From Paenibacillus sp. BIC5C1 (GTDB taxonomy: Bacteria; Bacillota; Bacilli; Paenibacillales; Paenibacillaceae), in the NCBI RefSeq assembly GCF_032399705.1, contig NZ_CP135922.1, positions 5,456,001-5,520,000 of the forward strand: a stretch of DNA of 64,000 nucleotides, read 5' to 3'. Each line of letters starts with the position of its first letter. The first letter of the stretch is position 1. Below are positions 55,486 through 63,598 of the stretch, one piece after another. The position numbers and the translations under genes were made by a program. Under the pieces are notes generated by a model. It saw only the letters and a list, made by a program, of their open reading frames with translations. It ran no database searches and was not told the DNA's origin.

Positions 55486-56948
55486 TACTTGGCTCCCTTC
55501 ACAGCGGCAAGTGGTTTACATTTGGCTACAACTTGAGCCAGACCTGCGCCGGTAACACTATCTATAATTTCATCGACATTTTTATACGCTTGCGGCGATT
55601 CATCAATAATCGATTCGAGCGAACGCTGGTTCACCACAATCTCATCTTCAGTTCCCACACCCAGGGCCGAGGCAAAATCCTCCACGGTAACCAGGCGCTT
55701 CGTTGCTGTGCGCGACCGAATGCGTCCTGCCCCATGACAGATCGAATAATAGTTATCCTTCCCCTCGGGTTGACCTACCATAATATATGAAGCAGTCCCC
55801 ATTGAACCGGGAATAAGCGCGGGATGGCCTGTTGCCAGATATGGCTTCGGGTTATCCGGGTGACCGGCAGGTAATGCACGTGTAGCTCCTTTGCGGTGTA
55901 CAAAGACAGATCCTTGATCCGCGTGCGATTCCTCCCATGCATAGTTGTGCATCAGATCATAGAGGGTACGGAATTCGCATTTTGGACCAAACACATCCCG
56001 AAAAGCTTCGCGAATTGCATAAGCAATCAGATGGCGATTCACCACGGCATAATTCAAAGCAGAATACATCATATTGACGTAATGGCGACCTTCGGCATGT
56101 TCAAGCGGAGCAAACACCAGTCTTGGATCGGATGTCCCCAAACCATTTCGCTGCATCACTTTCGCAATTGCTGATGAACTGGTTTGGCTTACATACCCGC
56201 CCCATGCCCGGGAACCGGAATGAATCATGACAACAATTTGTCCATCGTACAGACCCCATGCTTCCGCAATCTCCCGATTTTCCTCGGCAATCTCAATCGC
56301 TTGAATCTCGGCAAAATGATTGCCTCCACCCAAAGTTCCTAACTGGCGATGAGCCCGATGCCAAGTCATATCCGGTACCAGATTTAACACATCCTCATCA
56401 AAAGCAAATTTGCTGCTCTCTACATGAGTGATGGAAGTTGATTTTTTCGGTGTATAGCTATCCGGGATATATTTTTTAGGTAATCCATGCAGACCCTTTC
56501 TCACAATATGCTCCAAACGAATGTCCGAGTAATGACCGCGTTGATTTGCCTCCATCGGCAGCACTTTCTCAATAGCCTTCACAAGTTTACGGCGCAGCTT
56601 CACGTCTTTCAGGTCGTCTTTATGCAAATTGGTCATATGCACTCGCATACCACAGCCGATATCACTGCCTACGATGGATGGAGATACATAACCACTACTG
56701 GCATCCCATACCGCCGTTGTGCCGATGCAGGTGCCTACACCGACATGAACATCAGGCGTATAGCTCATATAGGAAATACCCGGGATTTGAAGATTGTTGT
56801 TCGCCATCTCGAACACCTTATAGTCCAATGACGAGAATAGTTGTTGTGCCGCATATACCGTTAAGTCCCCAGCTGGCAATTTGACTTCATGTCGGTAGCC
56901 ACCTATGGGTTCGTTTTGACTCGTAAATAAATTAGGTTGTGTATTCAT
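55485..56948 (-). CDS. rtcB: RtcB RNA-splicing ligase
   Basis: 487 aa, full-length RtcB. It joins 2',3'-cyclic phosphate or 3'-phosphate RNA ends to 5'-OH using GTP and Mn2+. Motifs in order: SIVGSDIGCGMRVHM (metal), LGTLGGGNHFAEIQ, VMIHSGSRAWGGYVS, HNYAWEESH, HRKGATRALPAG, PGSMGTASYIMVG, and the guanylylated His in ICHGAGRIRSR. AGGAAGGAAT lies about 14 bases before ATG 56948. No archease or RtcA is adjacent. Operon with an AAA ATPase. Confidence 0.95.
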   Translation of the reverse strand: MNTQPNLFTSQNEPIGGYRHEVKLPAGDLTVYAAQQLFSSLDYKVFEMANNNLQIPGISYMSYTPDVHVGVGTCIGTTAVWDASSGYVSPSIVGSDIGCGMRVHMTNLHKDDLKDVKLRRKLVKAIEKVLPMEANQRGHYSDIRLEHIVRKGLHGLPKKYIPDSYTPKKSTSITHVESSKFAFDEDVLNLVPDMTWHRAHRQLGTLGGGNHFAEIQAIEIAEENREIAEAWGLYDGQIVVMIHSGSRAWGGYVSQTSSSAIAKVMQRNGLGTSDPRLVFAPLEHAEGRHYVNMMYSALNYAVVNRHLIAYAIREAFRDVFGPKCEFRTLYDLMHNYAWEESHADQGSVFVHRKGATRALPAGHPDNPKPYLATGHPALIPGSMGTASYIMVGQPEGKDNYYSICHGAGRIRSRTATKRLVTVEDFASALGVGTEDEIVVNQRSLESIIDESPQAYKNVDEIIDSVTGAGLAQVVAKCKPLAAVKGAK

Positions 56949-57052
56949 AAATGTGTATTATTCCTTCCTGTACGTTCAGCTGATTCGGTTCACTTTCAAA
57001 AATGAACCTAACGTTATTCCGAATTCATATCCATCTTCAGTAGAACAAAAAA

Positions 57053-57084
57053 AGAAGCCACGGACAGTTCGTCCGTGACTTCTT
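57053..57084 (-). terminator. intrinsic terminator of a small transcription unit
   Basis: GAAGCCACGGAC-AGTTC-GTCCGTGACTTC hairpin, with seven A on the plus-strand left side. It ends minus-strand transcription initiated near 57335, not rtcB. Confidence 0.88.
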
Positions 57085-57205
57085 CATGACAATAACAGAA
57101 AACAAAAGCAGCATGAACACACCGCGTCTGTTCTCCATTGCAATATACGCCGAGAGTAGCATATCGATTAATAACGTTCCAAGGATAAACGATATGCATC
57201 TTCCC

Positions 57206-57307
57206 CTATGTCGCCCGTATGAGGCCAAAGAGACGATGAACTGGATATACAATTGTGTCTGTGCTTCGTAGTGTCTTTGTGGATTTCAAATCATAACCAA
57301 CCATCAT
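57206..57307 (-). CDS. small ORF, 33 aa
   Basis: ATG 57307 lies nine bases after a very strong GGGAGG site and encodes MMVGYDLKSTKTLRSTDTIV and 13 further residues to TAG 57206. A promoter (57341-57370) lies 35 bases upstream and a terminator 120 bases downstream. I do not recognise the peptide. It may be a small protein, a leader, or part of a degraded gene; hydrophobic frames overlap its 3' side but lack binding sites. Confidence 0.4.
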   Translation of the reverse strand: MMVGYDLKSTKTLRSTDTIVYPVHRLFGLIRAT

Positions 57308-57340
57308 TTCTCTCGGCCTCCCTTCATCAATATTAAGTTT

Positions 57341-57370
57341 ATATTAAGCGGACTCGTTTCGATGTGTCAA
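57341..57370 (-). promoter_or_regulatory. promoter of the small unit
   Basis: Minus strand: perfect TTGACA (57365-57370), 18-base spacer, TAATAT (57341-57346). Confidence 0.55.
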
Positions 57371-57546
57371 CCCTTTTCTTGGAAAATTACCTATTTTGCA
57401 TATGCATCAGATTTAACTTCGTGCTAATAACTTATATAAAAAAAGCAGGGTCTGTAAGGAACAGACCCTGCTTACTCAAGCATATTATGAGATTAGATAT
57501 CGATTATTGATGATACGTGTTTTGACAAATTTGGCTTTGCGTTTTA

Positions 57547-58365
57547 TCATTTCCCTGCTTGTTTTTCCAATTCTTCCACAGGATTTTCATCTTCTTTTTC
57601 AGGCACTTTGGAAGACAGGAACCAACCGCATACTGCAATCGTAATCAGCACAATGTAGAAACCAAATTTCCAAATTTTATTTTCCGGGAAATGCTCATCC
57701 AGAACGCCCAGTGAAGGATGTGCAAGTGTAATAACAGCCAACTTAACCCCAACCCAGCCAACGATAACAAAGGCTGCAACTTCAAGCCCTGGACGGGAAT
57801 GAAGCAGTTTAACGAAGAAGGAAGCCGCAAATCTCATGATAACAAGGCCGATAAATCCGCCGAGGAAGATGACGATAAACTGTCCACCGTCAAGTCCGCC
57901 AATCGGAGGCAGACCACTTGGTGGCAATGCAACAGCCAGCGCCACAGCTGCGAGAATCGAATCGACCGCGAATGCGATATCTGCCACTTCCACCTTGAAT
58001 ACAGTCATCCAGAAACCAGATTGTTTTTTTGGTTTTTTGGGAGCGGAATCCGCCGCTTCATCTGTTTTGTTTCGGCTACCCATCACCTTTTTGATAATGT
58101 GGTTAATGGAGATGTACAAGAGGTACAGAGCACCAATCGCTTGAACTTGCCACACGTCCACCAGGAATGAGATCAGGAACAATGAACCCAAACGGAAAAT
58201 AAATGCACCCATTAACCCATAAAATAACGCTTTTTTGCGTTTATCATCAGGCAGGTGTTTAACCATAATCGCTAGAACCAATGCATTATCCGCTGCAAGC
58301 AATCCTTCAAGGACTACTAATACGGCGAGAACCCACCCATACTCCAATAATAATGACAACTCCAA
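57547..58365 (-). CDS. TerC family membrane protein (Mn export type)
   Basis: 272 aa, seven to eight helices. Family marks: VLEGLLAADNALVLAIMVKH (the acidic E..D-N pair) and KVEVADIAFAVDSILAAVAL (second E..D). TerC/YkoY proteins in Bacilli work in manganese efflux to exported metalloenzymes. Translation starts at TTG 58365, eight bases after AAGGAGG; the longer frame lies within the terminator. A yybP-ykoY riboswitch directly upstream strongly supports the Mn link. Confidence 0.93.
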   Translation of the reverse strand: MELSLLLEYGWVLAVLVVLEGLLAADNALVLAIMVKHLPDDKRKKALFYGLMGAFIFRLGSLFLISFLVDVWQVQAIGALYLLYISINHIIKKVMGSRNKTDEAADSAPKKPKKQSGFWMTVFKVEVADIAFAVDSILAAVALAVALPPSGLPPIGGLDGGQFIVIFLGGFIGLVIMRFAASFFVKLLHSRPGLEVAAFVIVGWVGVKLAVITLAHPSLGVLDEHFPENKIWKFGFYIVLITIAVCGWFLSSKVPEKEDENPVEELEKQAGK

Positions 58366-58400
58366 AATTGACTCCTCCTTAGTATCCTTATGATGTACAA

Positions 58401-58438
58401 AAAAAAGGACCTTTACCATTGCTGGTAAGGTCCTTTTT
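58401..58438 (-). terminator. second terminator in the terC leader
   Basis: GGACCTTTACC pairs with GGTAAGGTCC; plus-strand A-run on the left gives a U-tract of about eight. It lies 36 bases before the terC start. Confidence 0.85.
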
Positions 58439-58449
58439 ATTCACAAAAA

Positions 58450-58487
58450 GAGACCTTTACCCAGTATGAAAACTTGGTAAAGGTCTC
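58450..58487 (-). terminator. riboswitch expression-platform terminator
   Basis: GAGACCTTTACC and GGTAAAGGTCTC arms. The distal arm overlaps the aptamer's 3' end (GCGAGACC), so Mn2+-stabilised aptamer and terminator are mutually exclusive. U-tract from AAAAA on the plus strand. Confidence 0.88.
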
Positions 58488-58567
58488 GCTAACAACAAAA
58501 TTGCTGCCAATAAAGCCGGGGATGTAATCCCGAACTGACGACTTTACTGTGAAAGCTACTCCCCTTT
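58482..58567 (-). promoter_or_regulatory. yybP-ykoY manganese riboswitch
   Basis: Minus strand begins AAAGGGGAGTAGC, continues with GTCGTCAGTTCGGGAT and CCCCGGCTTTATTGGCAGCA, and ends GCGAGACC. These are the conserved 5' and 3' stretches of the yybP-ykoY class, recognised from memory. The aptamer should be bound by Mn2+ and turn terC on by preventing the 58450 terminator. Confidence 0.9.
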
Positions 58568-58644
58568 AACATCAGGAATATTTAGTTTTAAGTTGAAACA
58601 GGTTCAATAATCTGTTCTCATCATATTCATAACGATAAGCAAAG

Positions 58645-58959
58645 TCAAGCTTTATTTGACTGACTGCGGTCCAGCTTGCGAAACACCAGCAAATCATAGA
58701 TGAAATTGCCCAGCGGGATAAACGAGATAAAAAATAAAGCAATTGGACGGCGTAAACGCCATTTTTGCGTGGTATAAAGGCTCACCATAAATAATAAATA
58801 CATCAGAAATAAAAAGCCGTAGATATTGCCAAACCACGTGACTGCCTGAGGCATAATCCCTGATTCCCGCAATGGAAAAGCAACAAATAACAAGAGCACA
58901 TAAGAAAGCCCCTGCAGCCACAACAGCAGTCGAAAACGGCCGAGTGTTGAATGTAACAT
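58645..58959 (-). CDS. DUF3817 membrane protein
   Basis: 104 aa with three helices. The family pattern is FRLLLWLQGLSYVLLLFVA, WFGNIYGFLFLMYLLFM and FISFIPLGNFIYDLLVF. Function unknown. AGGAGG lies six bases before ATG 58959. Upstream of the riboswitch-terC unit but separated by its promoter. Confidence 0.9.
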   Translation of the reverse strand: MLHSTLGRFRLLLWLQGLSYVLLLFVAFPLRESGIMPQAVTWFGNIYGFLFLMYLLFMVSLYTTQKWRLRRPIALFFISFIPLGNFIYDLLVFRKLDRSQSNKA

Positions 58960-59132
58960 TTTTTTCCTCCTGCTTCTAAATACGCGCAACAAATTCACTG
59001 CACCCCCTACAGTATAGCACAAAAACGATTTTTACTCTCAAGCCAGTTCCAAAGGAGCCAAATTCATTCAATGCACATAGGATATATGACCAAGATAGAT
59101 TGTTGCGAATATGGACAAGGAGGAACCTGTTG

Positions 59133-60233
59133 ATGAAAATAGCCCTGATAGCGCCTGAAAAATTGCCAGTCCCCGGTAACGGATCCGTCGAAATCTGCAT
59201 CCTCGGCATTGCTCGTGAACTTGCTCTACGTCACCAGGTGACAATCATAAGCCGCCAGATGCCTAATCTTGCCATTGCAGAGCACATAGATGGCATAACG
59301 ATCCGTCGTGTACCAGCAACCAGCCCCAGCGAGTACACAAGGGCAGTGATCCGTTTTCTGAAAATCCAACCCTTCGATCTTATTCAGGTAGACAACAGAC
59401 CTCATAGTATGGCTGCAATTAAACGCGCATTCCCTACGTTGCCTGTGGTGCTCTATCTTCACTCGTTAACCTTTGCACAACCAGGACCTGCAAGATTAGC
59501 ACTGTTAAAAAAAGCGAATTGGATTGCCGTCAATAGTCAATCCCTTAGACAAAGGCTGGGGCGCCGATTCCCATCCTTGAAACGACGGATGGGTGTTGTA
59601 CCACTTGGGGTAGACTTAAGCCGTTTTTTGCCTGCAGCTAGAGAAGAGCAGCAGCTTCTGCGGAAGCAGTTCGCTATTACAGGGCCATTCTCCATTCTGT
59701 ATGTAGGCCGACTGATTCCCGGCAAAGGTGTGGACATACTGATTCGTGCCGTAGCTCTTATTCAGCATCAGGTATCCGTGCAACTGATCATTGCAGGTAA
59801 AGGACCTCATGTCTACGTCCGCAAACTGCGGAAGCTTGCCCGAAAATTGAAGGTTGATGCTGCCTTCCGAGGTCAGATCGACCATGAGCGCATTGACCGT
59901 TTGTACCGGGCTGTGGACTGTCTGGTGTGTCCTTCCCAACAACATGAGGCCTTCGGGCTGGTTAATGTTGAAGCTATGGCTTCAGGACTGCCCGTCATTG
60001 CTTCAGACAATGGAGGCATTCGTGAAATCATTGTATCGGGGAGTAATGGATACCTTGTGAGACAGTATCACAACCCCCGAAGTTTCGCTGCTTACCTGAC
60101 TAAGCTGGCAGACAATCCTTCTCTCGCTCGTTCGCTTGGAGAAGCTGGTCGTGCCAGTGCAGTTGAACAGTTCAGTTGGGCCCAAACAGCAGTGCATCTT
60201 GAAGCAGCCTATACTAGACTTATCCGGGGATAA
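59133..60233 (+). CDS. GT4 glycosyltransferase, YtcC/CotSA-like
   Basis: 366 aa, GT-B fold. N-terminus LIAPEKLPVPGNGSVEICI binds acceptor; the C-terminal half has FSILYVGRLIPGKGVDILI and the nucleotide-sugar site HEAFGLVNVEAMASGLPVIA (E-x7-E). It resembles spore-coat glycosyltransferases such as YtcC and CotSA by similarity from memory. ATG 59133 follows AAGGAGG. Divergent from the DUF3817 gene. Confidence 0.9.
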   Translation: MKIALIAPEKLPVPGNGSVEICILGIARELALRHQVTIISRQMPNLAIAEHIDGITIRRVPATSPSEYTRAVIRFLKIQPFDLIQVDNRPHSMAAIKRAFPTLPVVLYLHSLTFAQPGPARLALLKKANWIAVNSQSLRQRLGRRFPSLKRRMGVVPLGVDLSRFLPAAREEQQLLRKQFAITGPFSILYVGRLIPGKGVDILIRAVALIQHQVSVQLIIAGKGPHVYVRKLRKLARKLKVDAAFRGQIDHERIDRLYRAVDCLVCPSQQHEAFGLVNVEAMASGLPVIASDNGGIREIIVSGSNGYLVRQYHNPRSFAAYLTKLADNPSLARSLGEAGRASAVEQFSWAQTAVHLEAAYTRLIRG

Positions 60234-60256
60234 ATCTTGTTGAACCTGTACTTTCG

Positions 60257-60619
60257 TTAAGCTTTTTCACGAGACTGCCAGTCTGCAATAAAGCTATCCA
60301 TATGCGGAACAGGAACATACATCATTTCAATTAACTCCACAATAATCATATCTTTCATGGCAAACCTCACTTTAGCGCAGGTTTGTTGGCGGAAAGCATC
60401 ATAAATTCCCGAGCCTGTCCAGCAGCCGTGAGGCACGAGCAGCGGATTATTAACAATATATCCAACGGTCCCAATAGGAGGAACCACTACCTTGATGGCT
60501 CGGGGATCCACCCGATTGTCGGGGTCTTTGACCAGAAACAGGATATCGCCTACGTTTAAAGCTTCTACACCATGATAATGCTCCATTCCATACATGGCTG
60601 CAAATAATTTGGTACTCAT
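60257..60619 (-). CDS. HIRAN-domain protein
   Basis: 120 aa, single domain. GMEHYHGVEALNVGDILFLV, DPDNRVDPRAIKVVV and GTVGYIVNN are the HIRAN motifs, a fold that binds ssDNA 3' ends in HLTF and occurs in phage and repair proteins. Here it is alone. AAAAGGAG precedes ATG 60619. Convergent with the glycosyltransferase and next to a WYL regulator on the same strand. Confidence 0.85.
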   Translation of the reverse strand: MSTKLFAAMYGMEHYHGVEALNVGDILFLVKDPDNRVDPRAIKVVVPPIGTVGYIVNNPLLVPHGCWTGSGIYDAFRQQTCAKVRFAMKDMIIVELIEMMYVPVPHMDSFIADWQSREKA

Positions 60620-60667
60620 CAATAAGCTCCTTTTACACATTTTTTTTAAAAATTTAGATGGATAAAA

Positions 60668-61633
60668 TTATTGATCTTCCTCATAATGCTTCATCCACTC
60701 TATGAGTTGTTTACGAATTTCTTTACGATATTCTCGGGGTTCAAGGACCTCCGCTTCGGGGCCAAATTGATATAACCATTTCAGGAACTCACGACTACTG
60801 TTCAGCGTTACTTCAAATAACAATCCGCCATCAGGCATATCCGTCATTCGTGGACGAACAAACATTTCTTCTTCTTTTATGTAGGGGGCAACCTCTTTAC
60901 TGAACCTTACTTTAAAATGAATCAGTTTATCCCCACGATCAATGGACCACGTGTTTTTCATGAACTGCGTTATGTTGAAATCACCCATAACAAAATGGGT
61001 ATTGGTCTGTATAACGTCCAGAAAGCGACTGATCCGAAACAAACGGACTTTCTTCTGCAAGTGGCAATAACCGATTAAATAGAAACGCTGATCGCGCGGA
61101 ATGAGGTAATAGGGGTCAATGTCGCGGACCGTTATTTCATTTTTCGTAAGCGTGTGATATTGGGTTCGAATCATTTGTTGATCCAGAATGGCTTCAATCA
61201 CTGGAATAAGCAAATTGGGATACTTCCCTTCTTCCCGGTATGCAGGTGTACCCATACGAATAATGCCTGCGATATTTTCTACAATGTCACTGTTTCTCGA
61301 TTTCATTTTAGTATGGGCTGTCATCACCTTATCAAAAGCTGAATCGAATTCAGCCGGGAGTTGCGAAGTATCCACCACGGATGGAAGCATGGAGAACACC
61401 ATCGCTTCCTGTTCGGTAAAATCCAGAGGATACATGGCAAATTCACCAATGAACCGATACCCCTTGCCATAACCTTCATTCATGATAGGGGCAACCCTGT
61501 CCAAAATTCGGAGATCGCGATAAATCGTGCGCACAGTTGTACCGCATTTCAACGCCAATTCTTTGGCGGAAATTCCGGGATTCGCTTGTATAGCCTGAAG
61601 TATACGCAGAAGACGAATTAATTTCTCTGTCAT
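60668..61633 (-). CDS. WYL-domain HTH regulator
   Basis: 321 aa. HTH_11 (ISAKELALKCGTTVRTIYRD) and WYL domain at about 160-225 (IRTQYHTLTKNEITVRDIDP; YLIPRDQRFYLIGYCHLQKK), then the WCX domain. AGGGGAG precedes the ATG. A palindromic ACTAAA-type repeat in its upstream region may be its operator. Co-oriented with the HIRAN gene downstream, 48 bases away. Confidence 0.92.
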   Translation of the reverse strand: MTEKLIRLLRILQAIQANPGISAKELALKCGTTVRTIYRDLRILDRVAPIMNEGYGKGYRFIGEFAMYPLDFTEQEAMVFSMLPSVVDTSQLPAEFDSAFDKVMTAHTKMKSRNSDIVENIAGIIRMGTPAYREEGKYPNLLIPVIEAILDQQMIRTQYHTLTKNEITVRDIDPYYLIPRDQRFYLIGYCHLQKKVRLFRISRFLDVIQTNTHFVMGDFNITQFMKNTWSIDRGDKLIHFKVRFSKEVAPYIKEEEMFVRPRMTDMPDGGLLFEVTLNSSREFLKWLYQFGPEAEVLEPREYRKEIRKQLIEWMKHYEEDQ

Positions 61634-61690
61634 GTAGTTTCTCCCCTTCGATATTTTATCGGCAAGGAAAACTAGTTCCTTTAGTCCGGT

Positions 61691-61704
61691 ACTAAATCTT
61701 TAGT
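61691..61704. promoter_or_regulatory. operator-like palindrome with extra half-site
   Basis: ACTAAA-TC-TTTAGT, plus a further TTTAGT half at 61680-61685 in the same CTTTAGTCC context. It is 58 bases upstream of the WYL regulator. Confidence 0.45.
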
Positions 61705-61864
61705 CCCAAACTTATTTTCGCAATTTCACCTTATGCGTATAGTTCAATCGCACTTATTCGGCTTATTAAATATACAATCTCTTACTTGCTTGCGTAAAAT
61801 ATTAACCTCAAGTCCTTATACCTACGCCTGATAGCCTATTTGGCATTCAAAAAAAATAAAAAAA

Positions 61865-61892
61865 ATCTTGTCTCTTTGACCAGAGACAAGAC
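61865..61892 (-). terminator. intrinsic terminator after the 172-aa gene
   Basis: TCTTGTCTCT and AGAGACAAGA arms with a six-base loop; a long A-run on the left gives the U-tract on the minus strand. Confidence 0.88.
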
Positions 61893-61904
61893 TTTTTCGC
61901 TTGT

Positions 61905-62423
61905 TTATTTGTGCAGTTGCAATAATTTAGTCAGCACATTGACCATATGGTCGCACAGATCAGGAATATCTCCCATCTGATCTTCATTCACACTGCGGTC
62001 AAAATGAACTTCAGCTGTGACAGCGTAAGTTGCTGGCTGATCTTCAAATACATAATGAATATGCTGCTTCATTCGTTGTTCCGGCCAGCTCTCCTGTAAT
62101 ATGGAGTTAATCGCCGGACATTGAATCTCAGGCTCCTGAATAACCATTCTGAACCGCAGCCGCAAACGGCAGCCTGGTAGACCTCCTTGTGTCTCCATAA
62201 TCTCTGCCGCGAGATCCGCAAGGGATGTGTTTAGCACCACTTCGCCTGTTACGTCAGGGCAATCTCGCAGGCAGAATTGCAGTACCAACTCTCTGGACAT
62301 ACGGGCCAACTCAAGCTGATCCTTCCGATCCGTTATGGAAATAAGTTCATCCAAATTATCGAGATCATATAGGTAATTTTCGAAGCCTACTTTCAGATTG
62401 TCATAAATCGTCGGATCAAACAT
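61905..62423 (-). CDS. hypothetical conserved protein, 172 aa
   Basis: Soluble acidic protein without signal or membrane segment. The N-terminal part is helical (DPTIYDNLKVGFENYLYDLD; LARMSRELVLQFCLRDCPD); the second half has strand patterns (GCRLRLRFRMVIQEP; YAVTAEVHFDRSV). I do not recognise the family. A weak AGCAGG site precedes ATG 62423. Monocistronic with a terminator. Confidence 0.75.
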   Translation of the reverse strand: MFDPTIYDNLKVGFENYLYDLDNLDELISITDRKDQLELARMSRELVLQFCLRDCPDVTGEVVLNTSLADLAAEIMETQGGLPGCRLRLRFRMVIQEPEIQCPAINSILQESWPEQRMKQHIHYVFEDQPATYAVTAEVHFDRSVNEDQMGDIPDLCDHMVNVLTKLLQLHK

Positions 62424-62628
62424 GTTGTGAAACCTGCTTTCTTATGCAAATTATTCCGAAGTCAATCGCTGCTACTCCGAATCATAGTATACTGTAACGC
62501 TGTTTCACGCAAACAGGGCACTGTCATCATACCAAATAAAAACTATGTAACCATCTGTCATAAGTTAAAACGACATTCATTATCGCGTATCTCCTGCGAC
62601 TCCACTTGGTCCATTTCCAATATAAAAA
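62424..62628. other. intergenic region
   Basis: Between the 172-aa gene and the ctc terminator. Nothing recognisable beyond the promoter region of the minus-strand gene. Confidence 0.5.
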
Positions 62629-62652
62629 AGCCCGGTCATCACGACCGGGCTT
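62629..62652 (-). terminator. intrinsic terminator after rplY/ctc
   Basis: AAGCCCGGTC-ATCAC-GACCGGGCTT hairpin; six A on the left of the plus strand. Confidence 0.92.
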
Positions 62653-62686
62653 GGTTGAGATACAGAATAATAAATATTCTAACTCC

Positions 62687-63319
62687 CTATTCTTCTTTAG
62701 CTGGTTCTTCGGGTGCTGCCGGTGCTGCTTCATCAGCAGAAGCCGTAGGCTCTTCCTCAGCCGCTTGTGGCGGCATCACGGAAGCGATGATGGAATCACC
62801 TGATGTCACCAGAGTCAGACCTTTATCGAGCTTGATATCTCCAGCTGTCAAACGATCACCAATTTCCAGTCCGCTAACATCCACCTCTATGGAAGTTGGC
62901 AGATCAGCCGGAAGTCCTTCGACCTCCAGTTGAGTTTCCTGTGTCTGGAACACACCGCCTGCCTTGGAGCCGGCTGCGGTACCTTGGAAGTCGATCGATA
63001 CACTAACACTGATCGGCTTGTTCTTAGAAATTTGCAAGAAGTCCACGTGCAGCAGACGTCCGTTGCGTTCCTGCTGATCCTTGATCAGCACTGGAACCGT
63101 TTTGCCACCCTCAAGATTCAGGTTGAACATTTCGGAGCGACCTGTACGTGCTACTTTCAGCACTTCCTTTTCATCTACATGTATCGCGGCACCTTCCAAT
63201 CCCGGGCCATAAACGACAGCCGGAACACGTCCGCCTTGTCTTAACAGGCGCAATGCTGCACCTTTCTTTTCAGTTCTTGGTGTTGCCGTAAGTTGAGCCA
63301 TTTTTCCGTTGGATTTCAT
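62687..63319 (-). CDS. rplY: Ribosomal protein L25 / general stress protein Ctc
   Basis: 210 aa, TL5/Ctc-type with L25 domain (residues 8-95: MAQLTATPRTEKKGAALRLL, GGRVPAVVYGPG) and a C-terminal TL5 domain (DRLTAGDIKLDKGLTLVTSG), then an acidic Ala/Glu-rich tail. It binds 5S rRNA in the 50S subunit. AAGGAGG lies ten bases before ATG 63319. A sigma-B-like sequence upstream (63436-63462) is possible but weak. Confidence 0.95.
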   Translation of the reverse strand: MKSNGKMAQLTATPRTEKKGAALRLLRQGGRVPAVVYGPGLEGAAIHVDEKEVLKVARTGRSEMFNLNLEGGKTVPVLIKDQQERNGRLLHVDFLQISKNKPISVSVSIDFQGTAAGSKAGGVFQTQETQLEVEGLPADLPTSIEVDVSGLEIGDRLTAGDIKLDKGLTLVTSGDSIIASVMPPQAAEEEPTASADEAAPAAPEEPAKEE

Positions 63320-63598
63320 GATTGAACATCCTCCTTCAAGGGATCCTTACTTATATTTGTTAGAAAGCCATAAGCTTCTCTCTTAGACCAGAATGGCCTT
63401 TTCGTGCGTGGCCGAATCTGGGGCCATATCTATATTTACCCCAATGAAAGACCATCTCAAACACTGACATGTAGAGTTTTTTTATTTTCCGGGTGAAAAT
63501 GGTCCTTTTTGATGAACAAAAAAGCAGCCGGAATACCTTCCGACTGCTTGTTAAGCATCTATTTTTAATCATTGGTATGAACTTAATAATCTTGCCAG
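63320..63598. other. intergenic region upstream of rplY
   Basis: Holds the terminator of the PUD-domain gene (63522-63549) and the rplY promoter region. A 70-codon minus-strand frame here has no ribosome site. Confidence 0.55.
63522..63549 (-). terminator. intrinsic terminator after the PUD-domain gene
   Basis: AAGCAG-C-CGGAA and TTCCG-A-CTGCTT arms with four-base loop; A-run on the left. Confidence 0.85.

Noticed and set aside
57037..57252. 71-codon hydrophobic minus-strand frame
   Set aside because: No ribosome site, start is TTG, and its end reads through a strong terminator. Kept only as part of the small-unit discussion.
63436..63462. Sigma-B promoter for rplY/ctc
   Set aside because: GTTTGA-15-GGGTAA is only a partial match with a long spacer, and Paenibacillus-like genomes often lack a classical sigma-B.
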